Below are positions 1-6,174 of a DNA stretch of 8,180 nt, piece by piece. The notes beneath the pieces are model-generated. The model saw nothing but the letters and a program-made list of their open reading frames with translations, was not told where the DNA came from and made no database searches. Each line of letters opens with the position of its first letter. Within the stretch, counting starts at the first letter, position 1. Both the position numbers and the translations under genes were made by a program. Origin of the DNA: Sporichthyaceae bacterium (GTDB lineage: Bacteria; Actinomycetota; Actinomycetes; JACCUZ01); the NCBI GenBank assembly GCA_013698395.1, contig JACCUZ010000078.1:1-8180 (forward strand). The letters run 5' to 3'.

Positions 1-1160
1 CGAGCGAGGCGCCCGCAGGCGCCAAGGGCGACGGAACGCTCAAGATCGGCACCCTGCTCCCGCAGACCGGGTCGCTCGCGTTCCTCGGCCCACCCGAGTT
101 CGCCGGTGTCGACCTCGCGCTCAAGGACATCAACGACGCCGGGGGCGTCAACGGCAAGCAGGTCGAGAAGGTTGACTCGGACTCCGGTGACACCGCAACG
201 GACACCGCGTCGCAGTCGGTCGACCGCCTGCTGTCCCAGGACGTCGACGCCATCATCGGCGCGGCGTCGTCCAGTGTCACGCTGTCGGTCCTCGACAAGG
301 TCGTCGGTGCCGGAGTGACCCAGATCTCGCCGGCGAACACCTCGGACGAGCTCACCGACTACGACGACAAGGGGCTGTACTTCCGCACCGCGCCCCCGGA
401 CGTGCTTCAGGGCCGGGTGCTGGGTGACCTGATCCTGTCCGACGGCAACGCGACGCTCGGCATCCTGGCGCTGCAGGACTCCTACGGCACGGGTCTCGCC
501 GAGAACGTCGAGAAGTCGGTCACCGGCGGCGGCGGCGAGGTCGTCGAGACCGTCGTCTACGACCCCAAGGCGGCCAGCTTCTCCACCGAGGTCGGCAAGA
601 TCAAGGCCGCCGACCCGGAGGCCATCGCGGTCATCGCGTTCGAGGAGACCAAGAAGATCATCCCCGAGCTCGTCAAGCAGGGCATCGGCCCCGGGGACAA
701 GAAGGTCTACTTCGTGGACGGCAACCTCGCCGACTACTCGAAGGACTTGGACAAGGGCACCCTCGAAGGAGTCAAGGGCACCCTTCCCGGCGTCGCCTCG
801 ACCGAGGAGTTCAAGACCCGGCTCCTAGAGGTCGCTCCCGACCTCACCGAGTTCGCCTACGCGCCCGAGTCCTACGACGCCACCACCCTGGTCGCCCTCG
901 CGGCCCAGGCTGCTGGTGACGACTCGGGTGAGTCGATCGCCTCGAAGTTGCAAGAGGTCAGCGCGGGTGGCGAGAAGTGCACCTCGTTCGAGGACTGCCT
1001 CGCTCTGCTCGAGGACGACAAGGACATCGACTACGACGGCGTGAGCGGTCCGGTCGAGTTCAACGAGAAGGGTGACCCGAGCCAGGCCTCGATCGGCATC
1101 TACCAGTACGGCGCCGACAACAAGTACACCTTCGTCGAGGCCAAGGAAGGCAAGATCTGA
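1..1160 (+). CDS. ABC transporter substrate-binding protein, branched-chain amino acid type (5' partial)
   Basis: Extracytoplasmic binding protein that captures the substrate and hands it to the LivHM permease. The frame is open from base 3 to the TGA at 1158-1160 (385 visible residues); the start, signal peptide and any lipobox lie outside the window. Visible residues 1-11 (SEAPAGAKGDG) look like the flexible linker that follows a lipoprotein anchor. The fold then begins with LKIGTLLPQTGSLAFLG (residues 14-30) and GVDLALKDINDAGGVNGK, the hallmark opening of the type I periplasmic-binding (LivJ/LivK) family. Further family marks are SPANTS (109-114, ligand-loop region), DSYGTG (159-164), YDAT (291-294), a cysteine pair CTSFEDC (326-332, probably a disulfide) and DGVSGPVEFNEKGD (345-358). 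It converges on the livHMGF operon rather than leading it, so it must have its own promoter upstream of the window. The exact ligand (Leu/Ile/Val, another amino acid, urea or amide) cannot be read from sequence. Confidence 0.93.
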   Translation, partial: SEAPAGAKGDGTLKIGTLLPQTGSLAFLGPPEFAGVDLALKDINDAGGVNGKQVEKVDSDSGDTATDTASQSVDRLLSQDVDAIIGAASSSVTLSVLDKVVGAGVTQISPANTSDELTDYDDKGLYFRTAPPDVLQGRVLGDLILSDGNATLGILALQDSYGTGLAENVEKSVTGGGGEVVETVVYDPKAASFSTEVGKIKAADPEAIAVIAFEETKKIIPELVKQGIGPGDKKVYFVDGNLADYSKDLDKGTLEGVKGTLPGVASTEEFKTRLLEVAPDLTEFAYAPESYDATTLVALAAQAAGDDSGESIASKLQEVSAGGEKCTSFEDCLALLEDDKDIDYDGVSGPVEFNEKGDPSQASIGIYQYGADNKYTFVEAKEGKI

Positions 1161-1174
1161 TCAGGCCTTCCTGA
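1161..1174. other. small palindrome just after the binding-protein stop
   Basis: TCAGG (1161-1165), a CCTT loop, then CCTGA (1170-1174) form a 5-bp hairpin immediately after the stop codon. It precedes the much stronger hairpin at 1187-1221 and may add to 3'-end processing or termination. It is weak alone and could be chance. Confidence 0.3.
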
Positions 1175-1186
1175 CTGAACACGCGG

Positions 1187-1221
1187 GCGGAGCCCGGCAC
1201 CCTCACGGTGCCGGGCTCCGC
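1187..1221. terminator. bidirectional hairpin terminator between convergent genes
   Basis: A perfect 15-bp inverted repeat: left arm GCGGAGCCCGGCACC (1187-1201), 5-nt loop CTCAC (1202-1206), right arm 1207-1221. It fills most of the 71-bp gap between the binding-protein stop and the livF stop, so it can serve both transcripts. Neither side has a T-tract, which is common for stem-only terminators in high-GC actinobacteria. The role is inferred from stem strength and position. Confidence 0.85.
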
Positions 1222-1231
1222 TGCGTACTGG

Positions 1232-2056
1232 TCAGGCCTTGGCGAGCGTGCCGAGGTAGAGCTCGATGACCTTCGGGTCGTTGCTCAGGTCCTTGCCGCT
1301 GGCGGTGTAGGCGTTGCGGCCCTGGTCGAGCACGTACCCACGGTCGCAGATCTGCAGGCAGCGTCGGGCGTTCTGCTCCACCATGATCACCGAGACGCCG
1401 GCCCGGTTGATCTGCCGGGTCCGGACGAACACCTCGTCCTGCAGGGCGGGGGAGAGGCCGGCAGAGGGCTCGTCGAGCAGCAGCACCGACGGCTCCATCA
1501 TCAGCGCCCTGCCCATCGCGACCATCTGTCGCTCACCGCCCGAGAGCGACCCGGCGCGTTGCGCCCGTCGGTCGCCCAGCGCGGGGAACAGGCCGGTGAC
1601 GAACTCGAAGCTCTGCTTGAACTTCTTGGGGGCCTGGAAGACCCCCATCTGCAGGTTCTCCTCGATGGTCAGGCTGGGGAACACGTTGTTGGTCTGCGGC
1701 ACGAAGCCGACACCCTTGGTGACGAGCTGGTTCGCCTTCTGCCCGGTGATGTCCTCCCCGCGCAGGGTGATGGTGCCGCTGCTCACCTTGATCAGACCGA
1801 AGATGGCCTTGAGCAGGGTCGACTTGCCGGCGCCGTTGGGACCGATGATCCCCACCAGCTCGCCGTCGTCGACGTAGAAGTCGCAGCCGTTGAGGATGTT
1901 GACGCCGGGCACGTAGCCGGCGATGACCTCGTCGGCGCGCAGCAGGGCGTTGCCGGCGGCGCGCTCGTGGACGCCACGGTCTGTGCCCGAGTCCGCGCCA
2001 GCTTCCGTGCCCGAGTCAGTGCGGGGCCTGTCGTCGGAGCCCTGCTGGGTGGTCAC
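1232..2056 (-). CDS. livF: branched-chain amino acid ABC transporter ATP-binding protein LivF
   Basis: One of the two cytoplasmic ATPases that drive the LivHM channel; 274 residues. Visible in order: Walker A GPNGAGKST (72-80), Q-loop Q121, ABC signature LSGGE (171-175), Walker B VLLLDE (191-196) with D-loop SAGLSP, and VEQNA (226-230). VEQN instead of the VEHD seen in LivG is typical of LivF and separates the two paralogues. The body ends with ELYLGTLAKA. The start is GTG at 2056, which overlaps the livG stop as GTGA, with AAGGAGGAG five bases upstream (2062-2070). About 35 residues precede the conserved fold; they are hydrophilic and hold a duplicated DSGT unit. A shorter start is possible, but the translational-coupling overlap and strong ribosome binding site favour this one. 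Last gene of the livHMGF operon. Confidence 0.95.
   Translation of the reverse strand: MTTQQGSDDRPRTDSGTEAGADSGTDRGVHERAAGNALLRADEVIAGYVPGVNILNGCDFYVDDGELVGIIGPNGAGKSTLLKAIFGLIKVSSGTITLRGEDITGQKANQLVTKGVGFVPQTNNVFPSLTIEENLQMGVFQAPKKFKQSFEFVTGLFPALGDRRAQRAGSLSGGERQMVAMGRALMMEPSVLLLDEPSAGLSPALQDEVFVRTRQINRAGVSVIMVEQNARRCLQICDRGYVLDQGRNAYTASGKDLSNDPKVIELYLGTLAKA
1970..2017 (-). repeat. 24-bp tandem duplication in the livF N-terminal extension
   Basis: Two adjacent 24-bp units (1994-2017 and 1970-1993, reading direction of livF) encode DSGTEAGA and DSGTDRGV. An 11-bp stretch, GTGCCCGAGTC on the plus strand, is identical in both (1983-1993 and 2007-2017). This looks like a small in-frame duplication in the low-complexity leader of the protein; it does not touch the ATPase fold. 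Confidence 0.6.
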
Positions 2057-3036
2057 GAGCTCTCCTCCTTCTCGGCCCGCTCCCGGGCGAGCGCTTCCTC
2101 CGCTTCGACGATGATCGCTTCCTCCTCCTCCTCGGTGAGGGCGGCGTCGTGGTGCGAGCCGAGGTAGGCGTCGATGACGCGCTGGTCACCCATGACCGCG
2201 TCGGGTGGGCCTTCCGCGATCACCTTGCCCTGCGCCATCACGATCACCCAGTCGGAGATGTCGCGCACCATGTCCATGTCGTGCTCGACGAAGAGCACCG
2301 TCATGCCGTCCTCGCGGAGGTCCTTGACGTGGCCCAGCAGGGACTGCGTCAACGCGGGGTTCACACCCGCCATCGGCTCGTCGAGCATCACCATCTCCGG
2401 GCCGACCATGAGGGCGCGGGCCATCTCGAGCAGCTTGCGCTGGCCGCCGCTCAGGCTGCCGGCGAAGTCCTCCCGCTTGGCGTCGAGCTGGAACCGCGCG
2501 AGCAGGTCGTCGGCCCGCTCGGTGATCTCGTTCTCCTGCGAGCGCCAGATGCTGCCGAACAGCGCGCGGAAGACGTTCTCACCGCGCTGGCCGGTCGCCC
2601 CGAGACGCATGTTCTCGATGACGGTCAGCCTGGACAGCGCCTTGGTCAGCTGGAAGGTGCGCACCATGCCCAGCCGGGCGACCCGGTGGGCCGCCACACC
2701 CGAGAGCGGCTTGCCGTCGAAGGACCAGGTGCCATGGTCGGGCTGGTCGAACCCGGTGAGAAGGTTGAAGAACGTGGTCTTGCCGGCGCCGTTGGGACCG
2801 ATCAGGGCCGTGATGGCGCCGCGCTGGATCTCGACGTGGCCGACGTCGACGGCAGTCAGCCCGCCGAACTGACGAACGACCCCGTCAGCCACCAGGATCG
2901 GGTCCGGCTTGGCCGCGCCCGGCTCGGTGGGTACGTCAGCTAGAGCTGCCGCGGCAGCGTCGCGTTGCCCTCGGCGAGTGCCGGACTCGGCGGTGCTGCC
3001 TGTCCTCTGGTCGACCGGCGTCTGGTCAGCGGGCAT
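2053..3036 (-). CDS. livG: branched-chain amino acid ABC transporter ATP-binding protein LivG
   Basis: Second ATPase of the uptake system, working as a heterodimer with LivF on the inner face of the membrane; 327 residues, longer than the roughly 255 usual for LivG. Motifs: Walker A GPNGAGKTT (80-88), Q-loop in RTFQL (126-130), signature LSGGQ (195-199), Walker B MVMLDE (215-220), MAGVNP, and VEHDM (250-254) with the switch histidine H252. The extra length is at both ends: about 46 hydrophilic, Ala/Thr-rich residues before the fold, and about 33 residues after the usual YLG end (291-293), rich in Glu (TEEEEEAIIVEAEEALARER). The start is ATG at 3034-3036, with GGAGGGAG upstream (3047-3054, ten-base spacer). 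It overlaps the livM end by 11 bp and the livF start by 4 bp, so translation of the three is probably coupled. Confidence 0.94.
   Translation of the reverse strand: MPADQTPVDQRTGSTAESGTRRGQRDAAAAALADVPTEPGAAKPDPILVADGVVRQFGGLTAVDVGHVEIQRGAITALIGPNGAGKTTFFNLLTGFDQPDHGTWSFDGKPLSGVAAHRVARLGMVRTFQLTKALSRLTVIENMRLGATGQRGENVFRALFGSIWRSQENEITERADDLLARFQLDAKREDFAGSLSGGQRKLLEMARALMVGPEMVMLDEPMAGVNPALTQSLLGHVKDLREDGMTVLFVEHDMDMVRDISDWVIVMAQGKVIAEGPPDAVMGDQRVIDAYLGSHHDAALTEEEEEAIIVEAEEALARERAEKEESS
2062..2070 (-). promoter_or_regulatory. strong ribosome binding site for livF
   Basis: Read on the minus strand this is AAGGAGGAG, five bases before the livF GTG at 2056 and inside the 3' end of livG. It fixes the livF start at the GTGA overlap rather than at a later in-frame codon closer to the ATPase fold. 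Confidence 0.8.
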
Positions 3037-4018
3037 CGAGTGCGATCTCCCTCCGGTCGCCGAAGATCCCCTGCGGTCGGAAGATCATCAGCAGCATGAG
3101 CGAGAGGCCGACCAGCATGAACCTGAACTGCCCGACCTGGGTGTTGTTGATGATCGACGTCGACACGTAGCCCGCGTCGATGGCTTCATTGAGCACGTTG
3201 TCGGTGAGCGAGAGCACGACCCAGAAGATCATCGCACCCACGACAGGAGACGCCACCCGCGCGGCACCGCCGAGGATGAGCACCGTGTAGGCGAAGAACG
3301 TCGTCTCCGTGCCGAAGATGTCCGGCTGGATCGATGACCTGCCGAGCGCGAGGATGAATCCGCCGAGACAGCCGAGCACGCCGCCGATGACCAGGCTCTG
3401 CATCTTGTAGGAGTAGACATTCTTGCCCAGGCTGCGTACGGCGTCCTCGTCCTCACGGATCGCCTTGAGCACCCGGCCCCAGGGGCTGCGCATGAGGAGG
3501 AAGACGAAGAGGCAGGACAGGGCCACCAAGGTCCAGCCGACAGTGAGCACCCAGATGGGTCGCTCGCTGAACCCGAAGCGCCCGACGCCGTAGAAACCCT
3601 CCGGGTACGGGTTGATGGAGTAGAAGTCGTTCGAGAAGCCCTGCCGGCCGTCGGAGCCACCGAACGTCTCCTCGAAGGTCACCGAGCGCACGGTGAGGCG
3701 GACGATCTCCGCCGCCGCGATCGTGACGATCGCGAGGTAGTCGGCGCGGAGCCGCAGGGTGGGGATGCCGAGCAGCAGGGCGAGCAGGACGGCCGCGAGC
3801 AGCCCGAATATCACTCCCAGCCACAGGGGCAGGTCGAAGGTCGCGACGGTGGTGCCGATCCCGTACGCCGCCATGGCCATGAACGCCGACTGCCCGAAGT
3901 TGAGCAGGCCGGTGTAGCCGAAGTGCACGTTGAGCCCGATGGCGGCGAGCGCGAAGACGACGGTCTCCAGACCGATGCCGGCCTCGAGCGCGTTGATGAG
4001 GATGCGTTCGACGTTCAC
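3026..4018 (-). CDS. livM: branched-chain amino acid ABC transporter permease LivM
   Basis: Integral membrane subunit that forms the translocation path with LivH; 330 residues and about eight to nine hydrophobic spans (roughly 16-36, 44-60, 64-86, 95-110, 155-177, 207-228, 240-270, 298-314). Family marks are HFGYTGLLNFGQSAFMAM (32-49), the LivM N-terminal signature, and the cytoplasmic coupling loop SPWGRVLKAIREDEDAVRSL (178-197), where the ATPase docks. The C-terminus MIFRPQGIFGDRR (311-323) is also typical. The aromatic, glycine-rich stretch at 119-155 should be an extracytoplasmic loop. The start is GTG at 4018, with GAAGGAG ten bases upstream (4029-4035). It lies 28 bp after livH and overlaps livG by 11 bp. 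Confidence 0.94.
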   Translation of the reverse strand: MNVERILINALEAGIGLETVVFALAAIGLNVHFGYTGLLNFGQSAFMAMAAYGIGTTVATFDLPLWLGVIFGLLAAVLLALLLGIPTLRLRADYLAIVTIAAAEIVRLTVRSVTFEETFGGSDGRQGFSNDFYSINPYPEGFYGVGRFGFSERPIWVLTVGWTLVALSCLFVFLLMRSPWGRVLKAIREDEDAVRSLGKNVYSYKMQSLVIGGVLGCLGGFILALGRSSIQPDIFGTETTFFAYTVLILGGAARVASPVVGAMIFWVVLSLTDNVLNEAIDAGYVSTSIINNTQVGQFRFMLVGLSLMLLMIFRPQGIFGDRREIALDAR

Positions 4019-4046
4019 CGGACTCGCGCTCCTTCGCCCATGCCGC

Positions 4047-5348
4047 TCAGCCGACCCGCTCGGCCCGGCCGAGGATGCCCTGCGGGCGGACCAGGAGAAT
4101 GATGATCAGGATGCCGAGCGCACCAACGTTCTTCAGCTCGGCCGGGATGACCAGCGTCGACACGGTCACGAACATGCCGACGACGATGCTCCCCACCAGA
4201 GCGCCGAAGGCGGTGCCCAGACCGCCGAGCGTCACGGCCGCGAACATGAGCAACAGGATCTGGAACCCGATCTGGAAGTTGATGCCCTGCGCGATGCCGA
4301 GCAGGATCCCGGCGAGGCCCGCGAGCATCGACCCGGCGATCCACACCGTACGGATCACCCCGTCGACGTCGATGCCCGAGGCGGACGCCAGCGCAGGGTT
4401 GTCGGAGACCGCCCGGGTGGCCTTGCCCAGCCGGGTCCGCAGCAGGGCGTACGCCACAGCCATGAGCACGACGATGGCGATGGCCATGCTGATGTAGTCG
4501 GCCGGGCTCAGGGTGATGGGCCCGATGTCGACGCCCTTCTGACCGCGGTACGCCGGATACGCCCGGCTGCTGCCCGAGAAGAGATACAGCAAGAGATATC
4601 GCAAGAGCAGCGACAGGCCGATGGAGACGATCATCGCCGCGATCAGGCCGGTCCCACGGCGTCGCAAGGGTCCCCAGAGGCGGGCGTCGTTCGCCCAGCC
4701 GATCAGCCCCATGATGGCGAGGGTGATGGCGGCGGCAACCAGGAAGTTCACGCCTCCATAGCCGGGCAGGGACAGGGGAAGGTTTCCCGTGCTGACCCAC
4801 CAGGCGATGATCGCGCCCAGGGTGACCAGCTCGCCGTGGGAGAAGTTGGTCAGCCCCGTCGTACCGAAGATGAGCGACAGGCCTACGGCGGCCAGCGCGA
4901 TGATCAGGCCGAACCGGAGCCCTTCGGCGGAGAGCTGCGCCGCCTGTGCCCACTTGCTCTGGATCACGCGGGTGCTCTTGCCCAGCGCGAAGAGCACGGG
5001 CTTGTCCTGGCTCTCGACCACCGGCACCTTGAGCGAGTCGGCGTCCGGGTTGCGCAGGGTCACGCCCTTCGGCAGCGACTTCTGGTCGATGGTCACGGTG
5101 TAGGTCCCGGGCTTCCCGACCTCCACCGTCCACCGGCCGGTGTCGTCGGTCGTTGCCGTCTCGTTGACACCCGGCCCCTTGACCGTGATCTTCGCGCCCT
5201 CGACGGGCACCAGGTCACCGCCCTTGGCGTTGCGCAGGAAGCCGAAGATGGACTCGCCCTCCGCGTGGGCGACGCCGGCCCCGAGCCCGAGGACGCACAC
5301 CAGTGCGGACATCATCGTCGCCAGGGCGACGGCGACTCTCCTGCGCAC
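4047..5348 (-). CDS. livH: branched-chain amino acid ABC transporter permease LivH with N-terminal secreted beta-sandwich domain
   Basis: First gene of the operon; 433 residues against about 300 for ordinary LivH. Residues 1-29 form a classical signal peptide: MRRR, a hydrophobic core at 5-25, and a probable cut after AHA. Residues 31-122 resemble a carboxypeptidase-regulatory-like or SdrD-B-like beta-sandwich: VPVEGAKITVKGPG, TATTDDTGRWTVEV, KPGTYTVTID. From about 140 a normal LivH permease follows: GLSLIFGTTGLTNFSHGELV (156-175) is the LivH signature, TRAVSDNPALASASGIDVDG (311-330) is the ATPase-coupling loop, and it ends LLVRPQGILGR. The start is GTG at 5348, six bases after GGAGGT (5355-5360). 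The single frame runs through without a break, so the fusion is real in this sequence. The domain should face outward and may contact the binding protein or cell wall; that role is inferred. Confidence 0.93.
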   Translation of the reverse strand: MRRRVAVALATMMSALVCVLGLGAGVAHAEGESIFGFLRNAKGGDLVPVEGAKITVKGPGVNETATTDDTGRWTVEVGKPGTYTVTIDQKSLPKGVTLRNPDADSLKVPVVESQDKPVLFALGKSTRVIQSKWAQAAQLSAEGLRFGLIIALAAVGLSLIFGTTGLTNFSHGELVTLGAIIAWWVSTGNLPLSLPGYGGVNFLVAAAITLAIMGLIGWANDARLWGPLRRRGTGLIAAMIVSIGLSLLLRYLLLYLFSGSSRAYPAYRGQKGVDIGPITLSPADYISMAIAIVVLMAVAYALLRTRLGKATRAVSDNPALASASGIDVDGVIRTVWIAGSMLAGLAGILLGIAQGINFQIGFQILLLMFAAVTLGGLGTAFGALVGSIVVGMFVTVSTLVIPAELKNVGALGILIIILLVRPQGILGRAERVG

Positions 5349-5383
5349 CAGGACACCTCCGGAACCGTCAGGCGTGTGGGCGG

Positions 5384-5389
5384 AGCATA
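5384..5389 (-). promoter_or_regulatory. candidate -10 box for the livHMGF operon
   Basis: On the minus strand this reads TATGCT, matching the actinobacterial TANNNT -10 pattern. It would start transcription near 5377, giving a leader of about 28 nt that contains the GGAGGT ribosome binding site. No convincing -35 is seen at 17-18 bp upstream, so the call is tentative. Confidence 0.4.
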
Positions 5390-5420
5390 GTGCCCTGGGG
5401 ATCAGCCGGGTGCGGGATGC

Positions 5421-5480
5421 CTCAGCACGATTCGATTCCGATCGCAGATCATTTTTCTCTATCGATCATCTATCGCTGAG
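5421..5480. promoter_or_regulatory. AT-rich island with direct and inverted repeats between divergent genes; possible operator
   Basis: The island is clearly richer in A and T than its surroundings and lies in the gap between livH and the GNAT gene. It is bounded by CTCAGC (5421-5426) and its inverse GCTGAG (5475-5480). Inside, GATCATTTTTC (5447-5457) and GATCATCTATC (5464-5474) match at 9 of 11 positions, 17 bp apart, and CTATCG occurs twice 11 bp apart (5459-5464, 5470-5475). Spacing of about one helical turn fits a multi-site regulator or an UP-like element for either gene. No known operator was recognised. Confidence 0.4.
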
Positions 5481-5494
5481 CCACCCGAACGGCG

Positions 5495-5500
5495 TAGTGT
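5495..5500 (+). promoter_or_regulatory. candidate -10 box for the GNAT gene
   Basis: TAGTGT fits TANNNT and would place the start of transcription near 5507, giving a leader of about 86 nt. No good -35 hexamer was found upstream, so this rests on the -10 alone. Confidence 0.3.
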
Positions 5501-5503
5501 CCA

Positions 5504-5525
5504 GCCCCGGCTGAGAGGGGCAGCC
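5504..5525 (+). promoter_or_regulatory. two mutually exclusive small hairpins in the GNAT leader
   Basis: GCCCC (5504-5508) can pair with GGGGC (5517-5521), or GGCTG (5509-5513) can pair with CAGCC (5521-5525). The two 5-bp stems cannot coexist, a switch-like arrangement, but short GC stems are common by chance in such DNA. No known riboswitch class fits. Confidence 0.25.
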
Positions 5526-5540
5526 TCCGACTTCCGCCGT

Positions 5541-5570
5541 GGGGATGCCGCCGGCCGCTGGCGCATCCCC
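5541..5570 (+). promoter_or_regulatory. strong hairpin in the GNAT leader
   Basis: GGGGATGC (5541-5548) pairs perfectly with GCATCCCC (5563-5570). After a one-base bulge, GCCGG (5550-5554) pairs with CTGGC (5558-5562; one G-U pair) around a CCG loop, 13 bp in all. It ends 12 bases before the ribosome binding site. It could be an attenuator without a T-tract, a 5' stabiliser, or a terminator for transcripts running through the gap. Confidence 0.45.
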
Positions 5571-5582
5571 GGTTTCCGAACT

Positions 5583-5589
5583 GGAGGAG
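5583..5589 (+). promoter_or_regulatory. ribosome binding site that fixes the GNAT start
   Basis: GGAGGAG, with its GGAGG core five bases before the ATG at 5593. It decides against the in-frame GTG at 5539 and ATG at 5545. Those codons lie in or next to the leader hairpin and would add residues unrelated to the fold. Confidence 0.8.
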
Positions 5590-5592
5590 CGC

Positions 5593-6174
5593 ATGACTCG
5601 ATCCAGTGTTGCCGTCCGGGACGCCCGGCCACAGGACCTGCTCGTCCTGATGACCATGTGGGACGAGCTGCACGAGATGGGCAGTCTCATGGAGCGGGTG
5701 ATCCCGACGTCGACCGAGGCCGCTGTCCTCGAGCGACTCGAGCGGGTTGCCCAAGACCCTGACTCCCGGGCCCTCGTCGCGACCATCGACGGCGAGGTCG
5801 CCGGGATGGCCGTCCTCACGGCTACCGCATACGCGCTGTTGTTCGACGAGCGCGCGGTGCATGCGGACTACGTGCACGTGCGTGACCGCTTCCGCCGCCG
5901 TGGCGTCGGCAAGGCGCTGCTGGCTGCCGCCGTGTCCTTCGCCGACGAGGTCGGCGCCGAGCACGTCATCACCAGCGTGCTTCCCCAGGAGCGCGACACC
6001 CAGCGGTTCTACGCACGGCTCGGCTTCGGACCGGTCGTCATGCGCCGGTCGGTGCCCGTCGCGGTGCTGCGCCGCCGGCTCTCCGGTGCGACGGCGACGA
6101 GCCTGGCTGACCACCTCGTGGCCCGACGCCGCTCACTGCGCCGGGTGCGGGCGGTCGCGCGTACCGCTGACTAA
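5593..6174 (+). CDS. GNAT-family N-acetyltransferase
   Basis: Predicted cytoplasmic acyltransferase moving an acetyl group from acetyl-CoA to an amine of an unknown acceptor; 193 residues. The family core is visible: VAVRDARPQD (6-15) opens the fold, ALVATIDGEVAGMAVL (60-75) gives the beta2-beta3 hairpin, and VHADYVHVRDRFRRRGVGKA (89-108) contains beta4 and the pyrophosphate-binding R-x-x-G-x-G loop (R101, G104, G106). ERDTQRFYARLGF (133-145) is the closing motif B helix and strand. After about residue 150 there is a tail with many arginines, ending VARRRSLRRVRAVARTAD, outside the minimal fold. The gene is divergent from livH, and its TAA overlaps the thioesterase stop. Nothing here identifies its substrate; a ribosomal-protein, small-molecule or antibiotic acceptor are all possible. 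Confidence 0.88.
   Translation: MTRSSVAVRDARPQDLLVLMTMWDELHEMGSLMERVIPTSTEAAVLERLERVAQDPDSRALVATIDGEVAGMAVLTATAYALLFDERAVHADYVHVRDRFRRRGVGKALLAAAVSFADEVGAEHVITSVLPQERDTQRFYARLGFGPVVMRRSVPVAVLRRRLSGATATSLADHLVARRRSLRRVRAVARTAD

Noticed and set aside
3930..5390. A long plus-strand open frame opposite livH, and similar ones opposite livF and livG (1208-2167, 2149-2943)
   Set aside because: They lack recognisable domains and have the Arg/His/Asp-rich composition of antisense high-GC frames. The minus-strand products are full, motif-complete transporter subunits.
5509..5520. GGCTGAGAGGGG looks like the THI-box CTGAGA of a TPP riboswitch
   Set aside because: The partner element (ACCTGATC and the closing GGG strand) is missing downstream, and no thiamine gene follows.
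5501..5570. Resemblance to a SAM-IV/SAM-I-type riboswitch core (AGCCCCGGCT, CCTCC, then GTGGGGATGCC in the right order)
   Set aside because: The outer P1 helix and the P2 stem that should enclose AGCCCCGGCT cannot be formed from the flanking bases, and the gene downstream is not a methionine or SAM gene. The match is probably GC-rich coincidence; an Infernal search would settle it.
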